From: Geothrix fuzhouensis
GTDB taxonomy: Bacteria > Acidobacteriota > Holophagae > Holophagales > Holophagaceae
Length of the DNA stretch: 64,000 bases
Assembly (NCBI RefSeq): GCF_024609325.1
Contig: NZ_JANHMQ010000001.1
Coordinates: 496,001 to 560,000, forward strand
Direction of reading: 5' to 3'
The notes below the pieces were generated by a model. The model was not told the DNA's origin. It worked only from the letters and a program-made list of their open reading frames with translations, and ran no database searches. Made by a program: the position numbers and the translations under genes. The stretch's first letter is position 1, and every line of letters starts with the position of its first letter. Below, in pieces: positions 26,648 through 34,712 of the stretch.

Positions 26648-27325
26648 TTAGCCGATCTCGATCCAGCCCCACTGGCGGCCGGTGGTTTCGCCTCGGCGAT
26701 AGGAATAGAGCAGGTCAGAGCGGCACATGGTGCAAAGGGCCACGCTGCCCTCGTGGACTGGCGTCAGGCCCAGATCGAGTGCCTGAGCCCGCAGGAAGCC
26801 GTGCAGGTCGAGATGGGCTCTCCCGGACGGTCCCTCGCTGCGGAGAGCCTCATGCCAGGCTGGATCCTGCCGGGCGGCGGCGATGACCTCCTCGCCCACC
26901 TCAAAGTGGCAGGCCAGGATGGCCGGACCGAACGCCCAGACCAGGTCCGCCGGCCTTCCGCCCAGCGACCGGTAACGTGCCGTGCCACGGCGCAGGATGC
27001 CGCGACCAGGCCCGGCAAAGGGGCTGTCATCGCCGTGCCCGGTGGCACCGCGCCAACCGGCGTGAAGGGCGGCCACCCAGGGGCGTCCATCGGCCAGCGG
27101 GCCGGCGAGGAGGATGGGCACGCAGTCGGCCACGCGCACACCGATGCGGACACCGGGGCGCGTGGTCCAGAGGCCATCGCCTTCCACCACCGCATCGGAG
27201 GCTTCCACCACGCCACAACCATGGACCTGGTTCAGGCGCCGAGCCGGCATGTCCTCCGGTAGATCCAGCCGCGTGGAAAAGCCCCAGCTCAGCGGGAAGG
27301 GGGGCCGCACCTCAGGGAAGAGCAA
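26648..27325 (-). CDS. pgeF: PgeF/YfiH family purine nucleoside phosphorylase (laccase domain)
   Basis: 225 residues from a TTG with GAGG seven bases upstream. The Cu/Zn-laccase-domain residues are visible: LNQVHGCGVV, VADCVPILL, ALHAGWRGA, CHFEVGEEV and LCTMCRSDLLYSYRR. Members of this family act on adenosine, inosine and related nucleosides; some edit peptidoglycan precursors. It is 8 bases downstream of the D-Ala-D-Ala peptidase gene, which fits a cell-wall link. The His and Cys metal ligands are present. Confidence 0.9.
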   Translation of the reverse strand: MLFPEVRPPFPLSWGFSTRLDLPEDMPARRLNQVHGCGVVEASDAVVEGDGLWTTRPGVRIGVRVADCVPILLAGPLADGRPWVAALHAGWRGATGHGDDSPFAGPGRGILRRGTARYRSLGGRPADLVWAFGPAILACHFEVGEEVIAAARQDPAWHEALRSEGPSGRAHLDLHGFLRAQALDLGLTPVHEGSVALCTMCRSDLLYSYRRGETTGRQWGWIEIG

Positions 27326-27333
27326 ACGGGGCC

Positions 27334-28170
27334 TCAGCCCTTAGGCCCGACGCGGGCTTCCAGCCATTGCTTGATGCGGTTGGCATCGCCCAGCCGCGAG
27401 TACTTGCCCCATGAATCCAGCAGGATGATGAGCACGGGCCTATTGGCCAGCATGGCCTGCATGACCAGGCAGCGGCCGGCCTCCTCGATGTAACCGGTCT
27501 TGGAGAGGCCGATGTTCCACCGGGAGCTGCGCACCAGGGCATTGGTGTTGGGGAACTGGATGCTGCGGCGGCCCGCCTGGATGCTGGTTTCCGGCCGCGT
27601 GGTGAAGTCGCGGATCTCGGGATAGCGGTAGGCGGCTTCCATGATGCGGGCCAGGTCGTGGGCGGAAGCCACATTGCCGGCGGAAAGACCGGAAGGATCC
27701 TCGAACTTGGTCTCCTCCAACCCGAGTTCCTTGGCCTTGGCGTTCATGTTCTGGACAAAGGCATCCAGCCCACCCGGGAAGGTGCGGCCTAAGGCGTGGG
27801 CCGCACGGTTCTCCGAGGCCAGCAGGGCCAGCAGCAGCGCCTGCTCCCGGGGCAGGCGCGTGCCGACAGGGAGGCGGGACCTGCTATGGCGCAGCATGTC
27901 CTTGTCGTCATTGGTGATGGTGAGGATCTCCTGGGGATCCAGGCGGGCATCCAACAACACCATGGCCGTCATGAGCTTGGTGAGCGAGGCGATGGGCTGA
28001 ACGGCTCCGGCCTGCTTCTCGATCAGGGTCTGGCCCGTGGCCTGGTCCAGCACCAGGGCCGAGGCGGACTTCAGCGAGAGCTTTGCCAGGGTGCGGGGGG
28101 CCGCTTGCAAGGCCGTGAGGGCCACGCAGCACAAAAATCCCACCCTACGGATGCCCCGGTTGAATCCCAT
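27334..28170 (-). CDS. D-alanyl-D-alanine endopeptidase (PBP7-type)
   Basis: About 278 residues from the ATG at 28170 (GGAG five bases upstream; a longer start at 28242 lacks a site). A signal sequence is followed by a penicillin-binding S11 peptidase domain: SxxK in IASLTKLMTAM, SxN in LLASENRAAHALG and KTG in LSKTGYIEEAG. The C-terminal domain of DacA-type proteins is absent, as in PbpG/PBP7. It cleaves D,D-crosslinks in periplasmic peptidoglycan. Confidence 0.87.
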   Translation of the reverse strand: MGFNRGIRRVGFLCCVALTALQAAPRTLAKLSLKSASALVLDQATGQTLIEKQAGAVQPIASLTKLMTAMVLLDARLDPQEILTITNDDKDMLRHSRSRLPVGTRLPREQALLLALLASENRAAHALGRTFPGGLDAFVQNMNAKAKELGLEETKFEDPSGLSAGNVASAHDLARIMEAAYRYPEIRDFTTRPETSIQAGRRSIQFPNTNALVRSSRWNIGLSKTGYIEEAGRCLVMQAMLANRPVLIILLDSWGKYSRLGDANRIKQWLEARVGPKG

Positions 28171-28251
28171 GCCTGCTCCATGAAGATAACGATTGTTGTC
28201 ACCCATTCCTAGTCTACCGGATCGGATGGTCGAGGCCTTCAATGAAATTGG

Positions 28252-29154
28252 TCAGGGCCAGAGCAGGGCCAAAAGGCTTAGATCCGTCACGGCCCAGGCA
28301 CCCAGGCCCCAATACATGCCAGTCTCGTGCCGTCGGTCGGTCCAGGTGCGCCAGCCTGCCATCCAGGGAAGAAGGATGCCCAGCCAGCCCGCCAGGGAGA
28401 GGCCCAGGAACAGGGCGTTCCGGCCTCGGGCCAAGGCTGCGGCGCCGAACAGCAGATGGGCCGCCAGGGCAGCCGCCAGGGCCAGGGCCAGGCTCCGGCC
28501 CACCCCCAGGCGGATCACGAGGGTGCGGTCGCCCCGGCGGCTGTCCTCGGCCACCTGGTAGATCTGGGTCATGGGGTAGAGGGCGGCGAAGAGGAACGCG
28601 AACCCCCAGGACGCCATCAGGATGGATGTGCTGAAGGGCCGTCCCGTGAGGGCCCAGCCTGCCAGGGGCGTGAACAGCCCGAAGCCCAGGCAGTTGATGA
28701 GCAGATCCCAACCAGCCCGAGCCTTGAGGCGCACCGGCGGCACGGAATACAGGACGCTCATGACCACGCAGGCGAGGTTGAGCAGGGCGAAGGGCCTGGG
28801 CAGCAGGAAACCCAGGATGGCGGAGGCCACCAGCAGCACAGAAGAGAAGCCCAGCAGATACTTCGGTGGCTTGGGCGGCGCCTTCAGGTAGCCAATGTCC
28901 CCTTCATCCTTGTCAAAAGCACTGTTGATGGCGAGGGTTCCACCGTTGAGTAGGGCGACGAACACGAGCCAACCCAGCAGGGTGGGCTTGGCTCGCAGGG
29001 CCCAGCCCGTGGCCAGCAGGGTGCCAAGCAGAAAATGGGCCGTCATGATGGGCCATTCCAGGGGGCGCAGGTGGAGCAGATAAGCCAGGGCCCTGGGCCC
29101 GAGGAGACGCTGGAAGAAAGCCCGGATGGGGTAGTTCTGGGTTTCTCCGGTCAC
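28252..29154 (-). CDS. UbiA-family prenyltransferase
   Basis: 300 residues from a GTG that overlaps the DUF116 stop (GTGA). It has about eight to nine membrane helices. The first Asp-rich motif (LAINSAFDKDEGD) and the second (YQVAEDSRRGDRTLVIRLG) match UbiA enzymes, with Mg-binding Asp residues. These enzymes attach a prenyl chain to an aromatic or lipid acceptor. The motifs are nearer to MenA/chlorophyll-synthase-like members than to heme-O synthase. The acceptor is unknown. It is coupled to a DUF116 gene. Confidence 0.82.
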   Translation of the reverse strand: MTGETQNYPIRAFFQRLLGPRALAYLLHLRPLEWPIMTAHFLLGTLLATGWALRAKPTLLGWLVFVALLNGGTLAINSAFDKDEGDIGYLKAPPKPPKYLLGFSSVLLVASAILGFLLPRPFALLNLACVVMSVLYSVPPVRLKARAGWDLLINCLGFGLFTPLAGWALTGRPFSTSILMASWGFAFLFAALYPMTQIYQVAEDSRRGDRTLVIRLGVGRSLALALAAALAAHLLFGAAALARGRNALFLGLSLAGWLGILLPWMAGWRTWTDRRHETGMYWGLGAWAVTDLSLLALLWP

Positions 29155-29939
29155 GCGATGCCTTCGTGCCGGAGGGCCTGGACCTCGCCGGAGGGCCTGC
29201 GGGGCTCCACCAGGTTCTCCATGGCGGCCAGCAGGTGCGGCACGCTGAAGTCCGTATCCACGCACATGCCGTGGGCCAGACTCAGGGGAATCACGTAGCA
29301 GGGGATCTCTGGCATCTTGGTGAGTCCCTTGAGCAGCCGGTCCGAGCAACTCACGGCCACCACCAGGTCGGGGCGGAATTCCCGGGCCTCGCGGTAGGCC
29401 TTGTGGCTGCGGTTGGTGATGCGGCCCTCCCAGCGGTTGGTCAGCACCAAGTTCATGTAGTCGCCTACGGGGCATAACCCGCAGTCATAACAGGCCTGGA
29501 GGTCGTCGAGAACGCCAGCCTTGCAGCGGGCCAGTTGAATGCAGTGGGGTAGCAGGATGAGAGCGCGCTTGGCCCGACGACCGTTGAAGGCCTCGCGGAT
29601 GCGCTGATTGTTGTGGCCGCAGAAAGACGAGATCCAGGCATCCTCCAGGCCCAGCCAGCGGGCGAGGGGGCGAAAGGCGTGGGCCCAGATGCTGTCCTGC
29701 CGGCGAACCGCGGTCAGGTTGCGGAGAAAGGCCTCGCCCCGCAGGAGGCTGGGCCAGACGGCGGCCAGGGCGCCCACGCCACCCAGCAGCCACCAGCCGC
29801 GCCCGGCGGTGTGGAGGGCGGCACCCGCGAAGGCGAAGCTCGCCGCAGCCAGGGGTAGGCCGCGGCGGACCCACAGAAACAGCGCACCCCGCTCCTCTGG
29901 CAAGGAGCCGGGCTGGGGCAGGGCGCGGGGTCCCTTCAC
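29151..29939 (-). CDS. DUF116 family membrane-associated Cys-rich protein
   Basis: 262 residues from a GTG whose bases belong to the last, diverged unit of the 101-bp repeat. Two N-terminal hydrophobic segments (about 22-62) precede a soluble domain with ILLPHCIQLARCKAGV and ACYDCGLCPVGD, the Cys pattern of DUF116, which suggests a metal or Fe-S site. VVAVSCSDRLLKGL follows. The function of DUF116 is not established. The GTGA overlap links it to the UbiA gene. Confidence 0.78.
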   Translation of the reverse strand: MKGPRALPQPGSLPEERGALFLWVRRGLPLAAASFAFAGAALHTAGRGWWLLGGVGALAAVWPSLLRGEAFLRNLTAVRRQDSIWAHAFRPLARWLGLEDAWISSFCGHNNQRIREAFNGRRAKRALILLPHCIQLARCKAGVLDDLQACYDCGLCPVGDYMNLVLTNRWEGRITNRSHKAYREAREFRPDLVVAVSCSDRLLKGLTKMPEIPCYVIPLSLAHGMCVDTDFSVPHLLAAMENLVEPRRPSGEVQALRHEGIA

Positions 29940-30275
29940 TTGCCGGCTCCGGCCAGGCCGATGATCTTCTTCTTCGCCTGTGGGGCAGGCAAAGGCCCCA
30001 TGGGTGGGCGTACGGCCGCCACCAGGCAGGGCGGAGTCACTTGGAGGCCCCGGCCAAGCCGATGATCTTCTTCTTCGCCTGTGGGGCAGGCGAAGGCCGC
30101 ATGGGTGGGCGTACGGCCGCCACCAGGCAGCGCGGCGTCACTTGGAGGCCCCGGCCAAGCCGATGATCTTCTTCTTCGCCTGCGGGGAAGGCGAAGGCCG
30201 CATGGGTGGGCGTACGGCCGCCACCAGGCAGCGCGGCGTCACTTGGAGGCCCCGGCCAAGCCGATGATCTTCTTC
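29939..30275. repeat. 101-bp tandem repeat, three full units plus a partial one
   Basis: Units begin at 29939, 30040, 30141 and 30242, an exact 101-base period. The two central units are nearly identical; the outer ones diverge. On the minus strand each unit starts with the last codons of mlaD (encoding KKIIGLAGASK and a TGA stop), followed by ~65 bases of GC-rich spacer. The tail of mlaD and its intergenic DNA have thus been copied in tandem, ending at the DUF116 start. The period is not a multiple of three, so it does not extend a protein. Confidence 0.9.
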
Positions 30276-31705
30276 AGGTCGTCGTCCTTCCAGCGCAGGC
30301 CGCCACCGAAGAAGATGGTGCGGAGGTCCTTGTTGCCAATGTCCTGGACGCCGGCCTGGACATAGGCGCCCTTCCAGAACTGGTAGCTGCTCGTGAAGCG
30401 GTAACGCGGGTTCGGCTTGTCGTCACGCTTGGTGAAGTCATAGGCCAGCAGGCCGAAGCGCAGGCGGTCATTGTCCATGGTGCGCAATTCCACCCCACCA
30501 CCGCCCTTGCCCTCGACGATGCCCGCGGAGAATACTGCGGCGCCAAGGCGTTTGGCGAACTGGGCCGATACCGTGAAGGCCCGATCCGTGGTGACGTACT
30601 GATTCCTCTCCAGCACGGTGACCGGTTGGCCGGTGACAGGATCGAGCTGGGTGACAGTGCGGGTGCTTTCGCTCAGCTTGCCATCCGGCGTGGAGGCGAA
30701 GCCCAGTGCGTACCAATAGTCAGGCCGGGGCGCAATCTCAAGGCCGAGACCCACGCGACTGTCCTTGCGCTTGTCCCACTGCGCCGCATCCATGTCGAGG
30801 CGGAAGTCCATCTTGTTGAAACCACCAAGCATGTTGTTTACGTTGTCCACGGCTTCGTTGATCTTCTTGACGGTGGTCTCGTCATTAAGCAGCTTGCCGA
30901 TGGTGCCTTCGCCATTGTTGATGCGGGTGGTGAGCACCTTCAGGTTGTCCGCGGTGCCCTGGAAACTCTGGGCCAGCTTGCGGACATCGCTCATGACGCC
31001 CTTCAACTCGGGCCGGTTTTCGTCCAGCATCGCGTTGAGGTTCTTGCCCACGGTCTCGAACTGCTGGGCCAGCTTGGGCAGCTTGTCCCGCAGGTCGGCA
31101 GTGATAGCTTCCACGTTGGCCATGGTGTTGTTGATGGCGCCGTGGTTCTCCTGAGCCATCGATCGGAACTCGGCGGTCAGCAGGCGGATGTTGTCCACGA
31201 TCTCATCGAGCTTCTGGCGCCCCTGCTCGCCCCCGATGGATTCGTTCAGAGCCTGCGTGATGCTCTTCACGTTCTTGCCGACGTCCGACATGGTTTCCAT
31301 GAGGTTGTCGAGGCTGGCGCCGGCCTTGCTGGGCAGAGGCTGATCCATGGGGAAGGGGCCTTTGGCGCTGTGGCCAGGATTCAGATCGATGTATTTCTCG
31401 CCCAGGATGCCGATGGAGCCCAGGGACACGCTGGCGTCGCCATAGACTTCAACATCCTTGGAGAGTCCCAGCACCACGCGTGCCTTGCCGTTTTCCAGGG
31501 CGATGGTGCGCACGTCACCCACCTTCACGCCGGCGATGCGCACGGCACTCTGGAGGTTCAGACCCGCCACCTGGTCGAAGTAGGTGAACCGCTCGGATTG
31601 GTTCTTCTTCCCGCCGACCTCCAGCTTTTCGGTGCGGAGGATAAGTACGGCCATCAGGGCGACCGCCCCGGTGAAGAAGAAGCCGACTTTGGTTTCGAGC
31701 TTCAT
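30239..31705 (-). CDS. mlaD: MlaD-type MCE-domain lipid-transport protein
   Basis: 488 residues. One N-terminal helix (MKLETKVGFFFTGAVALMAV) anchors it. The MCE domain (about 37-110) has FDQVAGLNLQSAVRIAGVKVG and LGSIGILGEKYIDLNPG. A long helical region follows (about 125-310). The last ~170 residues alternate short amphipathic strands (YWYALGFAST, RYRFTSSYQFW, AYVQAGVQDIGNKDLRTIFF), unlike the short E. coli MlaD, and may form a barrel-like C-terminal domain. It overlaps mlaF by 4 bases. Its last codons seed the tandem repeat downstream. Confidence 0.9.
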   Translation of the reverse strand: MKLETKVGFFFTGAVALMAVLILRTEKLEVGGKKNQSERFTYFDQVAGLNLQSAVRIAGVKVGDVRTIALENGKARVVLGLSKDVEVYGDASVSLGSIGILGEKYIDLNPGHSAKGPFPMDQPLPSKAGASLDNLMETMSDVGKNVKSITQALNESIGGEQGRQKLDEIVDNIRLLTAEFRSMAQENHGAINNTMANVEAITADLRDKLPKLAQQFETVGKNLNAMLDENRPELKGVMSDVRKLAQSFQGTADNLKVLTTRINNGEGTIGKLLNDETTVKKINEAVDNVNNMLGGFNKMDFRLDMDAAQWDKRKDSRVGLGLEIAPRPDYWYALGFASTPDGKLSESTRTVTQLDPVTGQPVTVLERNQYVTTDRAFTVSAQFAKRLGAAVFSAGIVEGKGGGGVELRTMDNDRLRFGLLAYDFTKRDDKPNPRYRFTSSYQFWKGAYVQAGVQDIGNKDLRTIFFGGGLRWKDDDLKKIIGLAGASK

Positions 31706-32493
31706 GGATGGGCCTCCTGGGTTCTGTGTTTGGGCGGCGGCGGGTCCTCAAGGAAGGGGCCCTCCGCATCCCCCCGCAGGAACTGCTGAATGACGGGATG
31801 GGGATTGACCTTGAATTCCGCGGGCGTCTCACAGGCGATGACCTCGCCGTGGAAGAGCAGGGCGATGCGATCGGCGATCTCGAAGGCAGACTTGAGGTCA
31901 TGCGTGATGGTGATGGTGGTGACGCCCAGTTCCTGCTTGAGGTCCAGGATCACGCGGCCGATGACATCGGTCATGACAGGGTCGAGGCCGGTGGTGGGCT
32001 CGTCGAAGAGCAGGATCTTGGGCTTGAGGGCGATGGCCCGGGCGAAACCCACGCGGCGCTTCATGCCGCCGGACAGCTCGGCAGGCTTCAGCTTGTCAGT
32101 ACCCTTCATACCCACCATCGAGAGGCATTCCTCGACTCGGGTCTGGACCTCCGCTTCGGTGATCTCGAGGTGTCGACGGAGCCCGAAGGCCACGTTCTCG
32201 AAGACGGTCATGGAATCAAAGAGGGCTGCCATCTGGAAGCACATGCCGATGCTCTGGCGGACCTCGAACAGCTCTTTCCGGTTCAGTTGGGCGATGATCT
32301 TGCCCTCGATGGCCACGTGCCCCGAGTCCGGCGTGAGCAGGCCCATGATGGTGCGGAGGAGCACGGTCTTGCCGGTGCCGGAGCCGCCCAAGACCACAAG
32401 GCTTTCGCCCTCCTGCACCTGGAGATTCACGTTGGACAGAACCACCTTCTGGCCGAAGGCTTTGGAGAGGCTGACGACATCGATCAGGGCCAT
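31702..32493 (-). CDS. mlaF: MlaF-type ABC transporter ATP-binding protein
   Basis: 263 residues. Walker A GGSGTGKTVL, the Q-loop region MCFQMAALFDSMTV, signature AELSGGMKRRVGFARAIAL, Walker B ILLFDEPTTGLDPV and the H-loop TITHDLKSAF are all present. The AALFDSMTV stretch after the Q-loop is typical of the Mla subfamily. It energises phospholipid transport between the inner membrane and MlaD. It sits between mlaE (4-base gap) and mlaD (4-base overlap). Confidence 0.94.
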   Translation of the reverse strand: MALIDVVSLSKAFGQKVVLSNVNLQVQEGESLVVLGGSGTGKTVLLRTIMGLLTPDSGHVAIEGKIIAQLNRKELFEVRQSIGMCFQMAALFDSMTVFENVAFGLRRHLEITEAEVQTRVEECLSMVGMKGTDKLKPAELSGGMKRRVGFARAIALKPKILLFDEPTTGLDPVMTDVIGRVILDLKQELGVTTITITHDLKSAFEIADRIALLFHGEVIACETPAEFKVNPHPVIQQFLRGDAEGPFLEDPPPPKHRTQEAHP

Positions 32494-32497
32494 GTCG

Positions 32498-33274
32498 TCA
32501 CACCAACAACAGTTTCGTCAAGAAAAAGTCGGAAATGAGGATCCACAGGCTGCTGGTCACTACGCTGCTGGTTGGGGCATTGCCCACACCTTCGGCGCCA
32601 CCACTGGTGCGGTAGCCCTTCCAACAACCCACGAGTGCGATGATCATCCCGAACACCAAGGCCTTGATGAGGGCGATGCGGACATCCCGGAAAGCCAGCA
32701 GCTTGTAGAATTCGCTGCTGTAGACAAAGGCGCTCTGGCCTTCCACACCCACCAGGATCAGGTAACCGCCCCAGAAGCCCACGTAGATGGAGGCCACGGT
32801 CAGGAGGGGGACCACCACGATGGCCGCCAAGAGGCGTGGCACGAAGAGGTAGTGAATGGGATCTGTGGCCAGACATTCGAGGGCGTCGATCTGCTCGGTC
32901 ACCTGCATGGTGCCCAGCTCGGCGGCCATGGCTGAGCCGATGCGACCCGAGAGCATGAGCCCCGTGATCACGGGCCCCAGCTCACGAACGATGGCCAGGC
33001 CTTCGACCTGGGAGGCAAGCCCCTCGGCCTGGAACTGTCTGAAGCCGAAGGCCAGCTGCACCGCGAACACCATGCTCACCGCCAGGCTCGTCAGCACCAC
33101 CACCGGGATGGAGTTGACTCCCACCGCCTGGAATTGGTTCATGAGGTTCTTGCCATCGAAAGGGCGCTTGAAGATGGCCGCGAAGGTGCGTCCCGCAAGT
33201 ACCGCGAAATCACCCGCGAGTTCGATGGCCCCTAATACACGGGTGCCGATACTGTCGATGAGGGTCAGAACCAT
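32498..33274 (-). CDS. mlaE: MlaE-type permease
   Basis: 258 residues with five to six membrane helices. Family features include MNQFQAVGVNSIPVVVLTSL, LGPVITGLMLSGRIGSAMAA and ELGTMQVTEQIDALECLATD. MlaE dimerises and sits with MlaF and MlaD in the inner membrane to move phospholipids toward or from the outer membrane. It is the first gene of mlaEFD. No mlaB or mlaC is visible nearby. Confidence 0.94.
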   Translation of the reverse strand: MVLTLIDSIGTRVLGAIELAGDFAVLAGRTFAAIFKRPFDGKNLMNQFQAVGVNSIPVVVLTSLAVSMVFAVQLAFGFRQFQAEGLASQVEGLAIVRELGPVITGLMLSGRIGSAMAAELGTMQVTEQIDALECLATDPIHYLFVPRLLAAIVVVPLLTVASIYVGFWGGYLILVGVEGQSAFVYSSEFYKLLAFRDVRIALIKALVFGMIIALVGCWKGYRTSGGAEGVGNAPTSSVVTSSLWILISDFFLTKLLLV

Positions 33275-33295
33275 GGGGCCCCGGGGTGCAAAGAA

Positions 33296-34693
33296 CTAGC
33301 TTAACCGAGTCTGGTTCTTCTGCCGGTTCCGCAGGCGGGAGGCGCCGCCTTCCCGCAGGGTCTGGGCGGTCCGGCTGAGGGCCAGGGCATCCGCCGGAAC
33401 GTCCTGGGTGATCGTGCTGCCCGCCCCGATGAGGGCGCCGTCGCCGATGGTTACGGGAGCGACCAGTTGGGTGTCAGATCCCACAAAGACCTGGCGGCCG
33501 ATGATCGTGCGGTGCTTGTTCACGCCATCATAGTTGCACGTGATGACCCCTGCTCCGATGTTGGTGCCTTCACCGATCTCCGTGTCGCCGAGATAGGCGA
33601 GGTGGTTGGCTTTGGCGCCTCGGAGGAGCCTGGCCTTCTTAGTCTCGACAAAGTTTCCGATGTGAACGCCTTCGCTCAGATCGGTGCCCTCGCGAAGTCG
33701 CGCGAAGGGGCCCACCTTGGCACTGGCACCCACCACGGCCTGCTCGATCACGCAGTAGGGGCGTACCTCTACGCCCTCGCCCAGGGTGGAATCCACGATG
33801 ACCGTGCCCTGACCGATGCGGCAACCTTCACCGACTAGGACCGAGCCCTCCAGCCGCACGCCGGGTTCCAGGAGCACATCCCGAGCAAGGACCACCCGCG
33901 GACCGACCAGTGTGCTGTCGGGATGGAGGAAGCTCACGCCCTCGGCCATCCAGTGCCGCTGGATCCGCCGCTGGGCCGCGGCCTGAAGAGTGGCCTGATC
34001 GTGCCTGGAGTTCATGCCTGCCAGTTCCTCGGGGTCGCAGACTTCCACGGCCACGGGAAGCTCCCGGGCCACCGCGGCCACCGCGTCCGTGAGGTAGTAC
34101 TCTTTCTGGGCGTTGTCGTTGGTGAGGCCCTGGAGGGCGCGGCGCAGCGCGGGCCAGGGCAGGGCATAAGCTCCGCCGTTCACGCGCTGGACCGTCAGTT
34201 GCTCGGGCGTGGCGTCCTTGGCCTCCACCAGACCCGCGAGGCGGCCATCGGGGTGTTGGATCACCCGGCCATAGGAGCCGGGTGTTTGCAGGTCCATGGC
34301 CAGGAGCAGGGCCTCCGCCGAGCAGAGCCGCACCACGGTGGCGGCGGAAGTGAGGGGCACATCACCGCAGAGAATGGCCACCTGCGTCGCGCCGAGCCGG
34401 TCCAGCTCAGGGATGCATACCTGAAGAGCATGGCCGGTGCCCAGGGGTTCGCCCTGGTCCACTGCGGTGACCGGGCAAGGCAGCAGCCCGGCCTTCTGCC
34501 AGGTTTCAAGAGCTGCCAGGACCAGGTTCTTGCCGTGATGGACCACGACCACGGCACCGCCGAGATCTGGAGGCAGGGCTCGAAGCGCCCAGAGCAGCGA
34601 AGGATCGCCCAGGATCGGGTGCAGGACCTTGGGAAGCCGGGATTTCATGCGAGTGCCAAGTCCCGCTGCAAGCATCACCGCCACCGTCGACAT
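33296..34693 (-). CDS. glmU: Bifunctional UDP-GlcNAc pyrophosphorylase / GlcN-1-P acetyltransferase
   Basis: 465 residues from the ATG at 34693, with GGAGG five bases upstream. The N-terminal uridyltransferase has MLAAGLGTRMKSRLPKVLH (nucleotide loop). The C-terminal left-handed beta-helix has hexapeptide repeats (for example VHIGNFVETKKARLLRGAKA and ITCNYDGVNKHRTIIG) for acetyl-CoA binding. It makes UDP-N-acetylglucosamine for peptidoglycan and LPS. Length and order are normal. Codon 1 is 19 bases after the stop of the signalling gene upstream. Confidence 0.95.
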   Translation of the reverse strand: MSTVAVMLAAGLGTRMKSRLPKVLHPILGDPSLLWALRALPPDLGGAVVVVHHGKNLVLAALETWQKAGLLPCPVTAVDQGEPLGTGHALQVCIPELDRLGATQVAILCGDVPLTSAATVVRLCSAEALLLAMDLQTPGSYGRVIQHPDGRLAGLVEAKDATPEQLTVQRVNGGAYALPWPALRRALQGLTNDNAQKEYYLTDAVAAVARELPVAVEVCDPEELAGMNSRHDQATLQAAAQRRIQRHWMAEGVSFLHPDSTLVGPRVVLARDVLLEPGVRLEGSVLVGEGCRIGQGTVIVDSTLGEGVEVRPYCVIEQAVVGASAKVGPFARLREGTDLSEGVHIGNFVETKKARLLRGAKANHLAYLGDTEIGEGTNIGAGVITCNYDGVNKHRTIIGRQVFVGSDTQLVAPVTIGDGALIGAGSTITQDVPADALALSRTAQTLREGGASRLRNRQKNQTRLS

Positions 34694-34712
34694 GCTGCCT
34701 CCAGTCTCCAGC

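Noticed and set aside
29939-30275. CRISPR array
   Set aside because: The 101-base units are contiguous without unique spacers, and their content is the end of mlaD.
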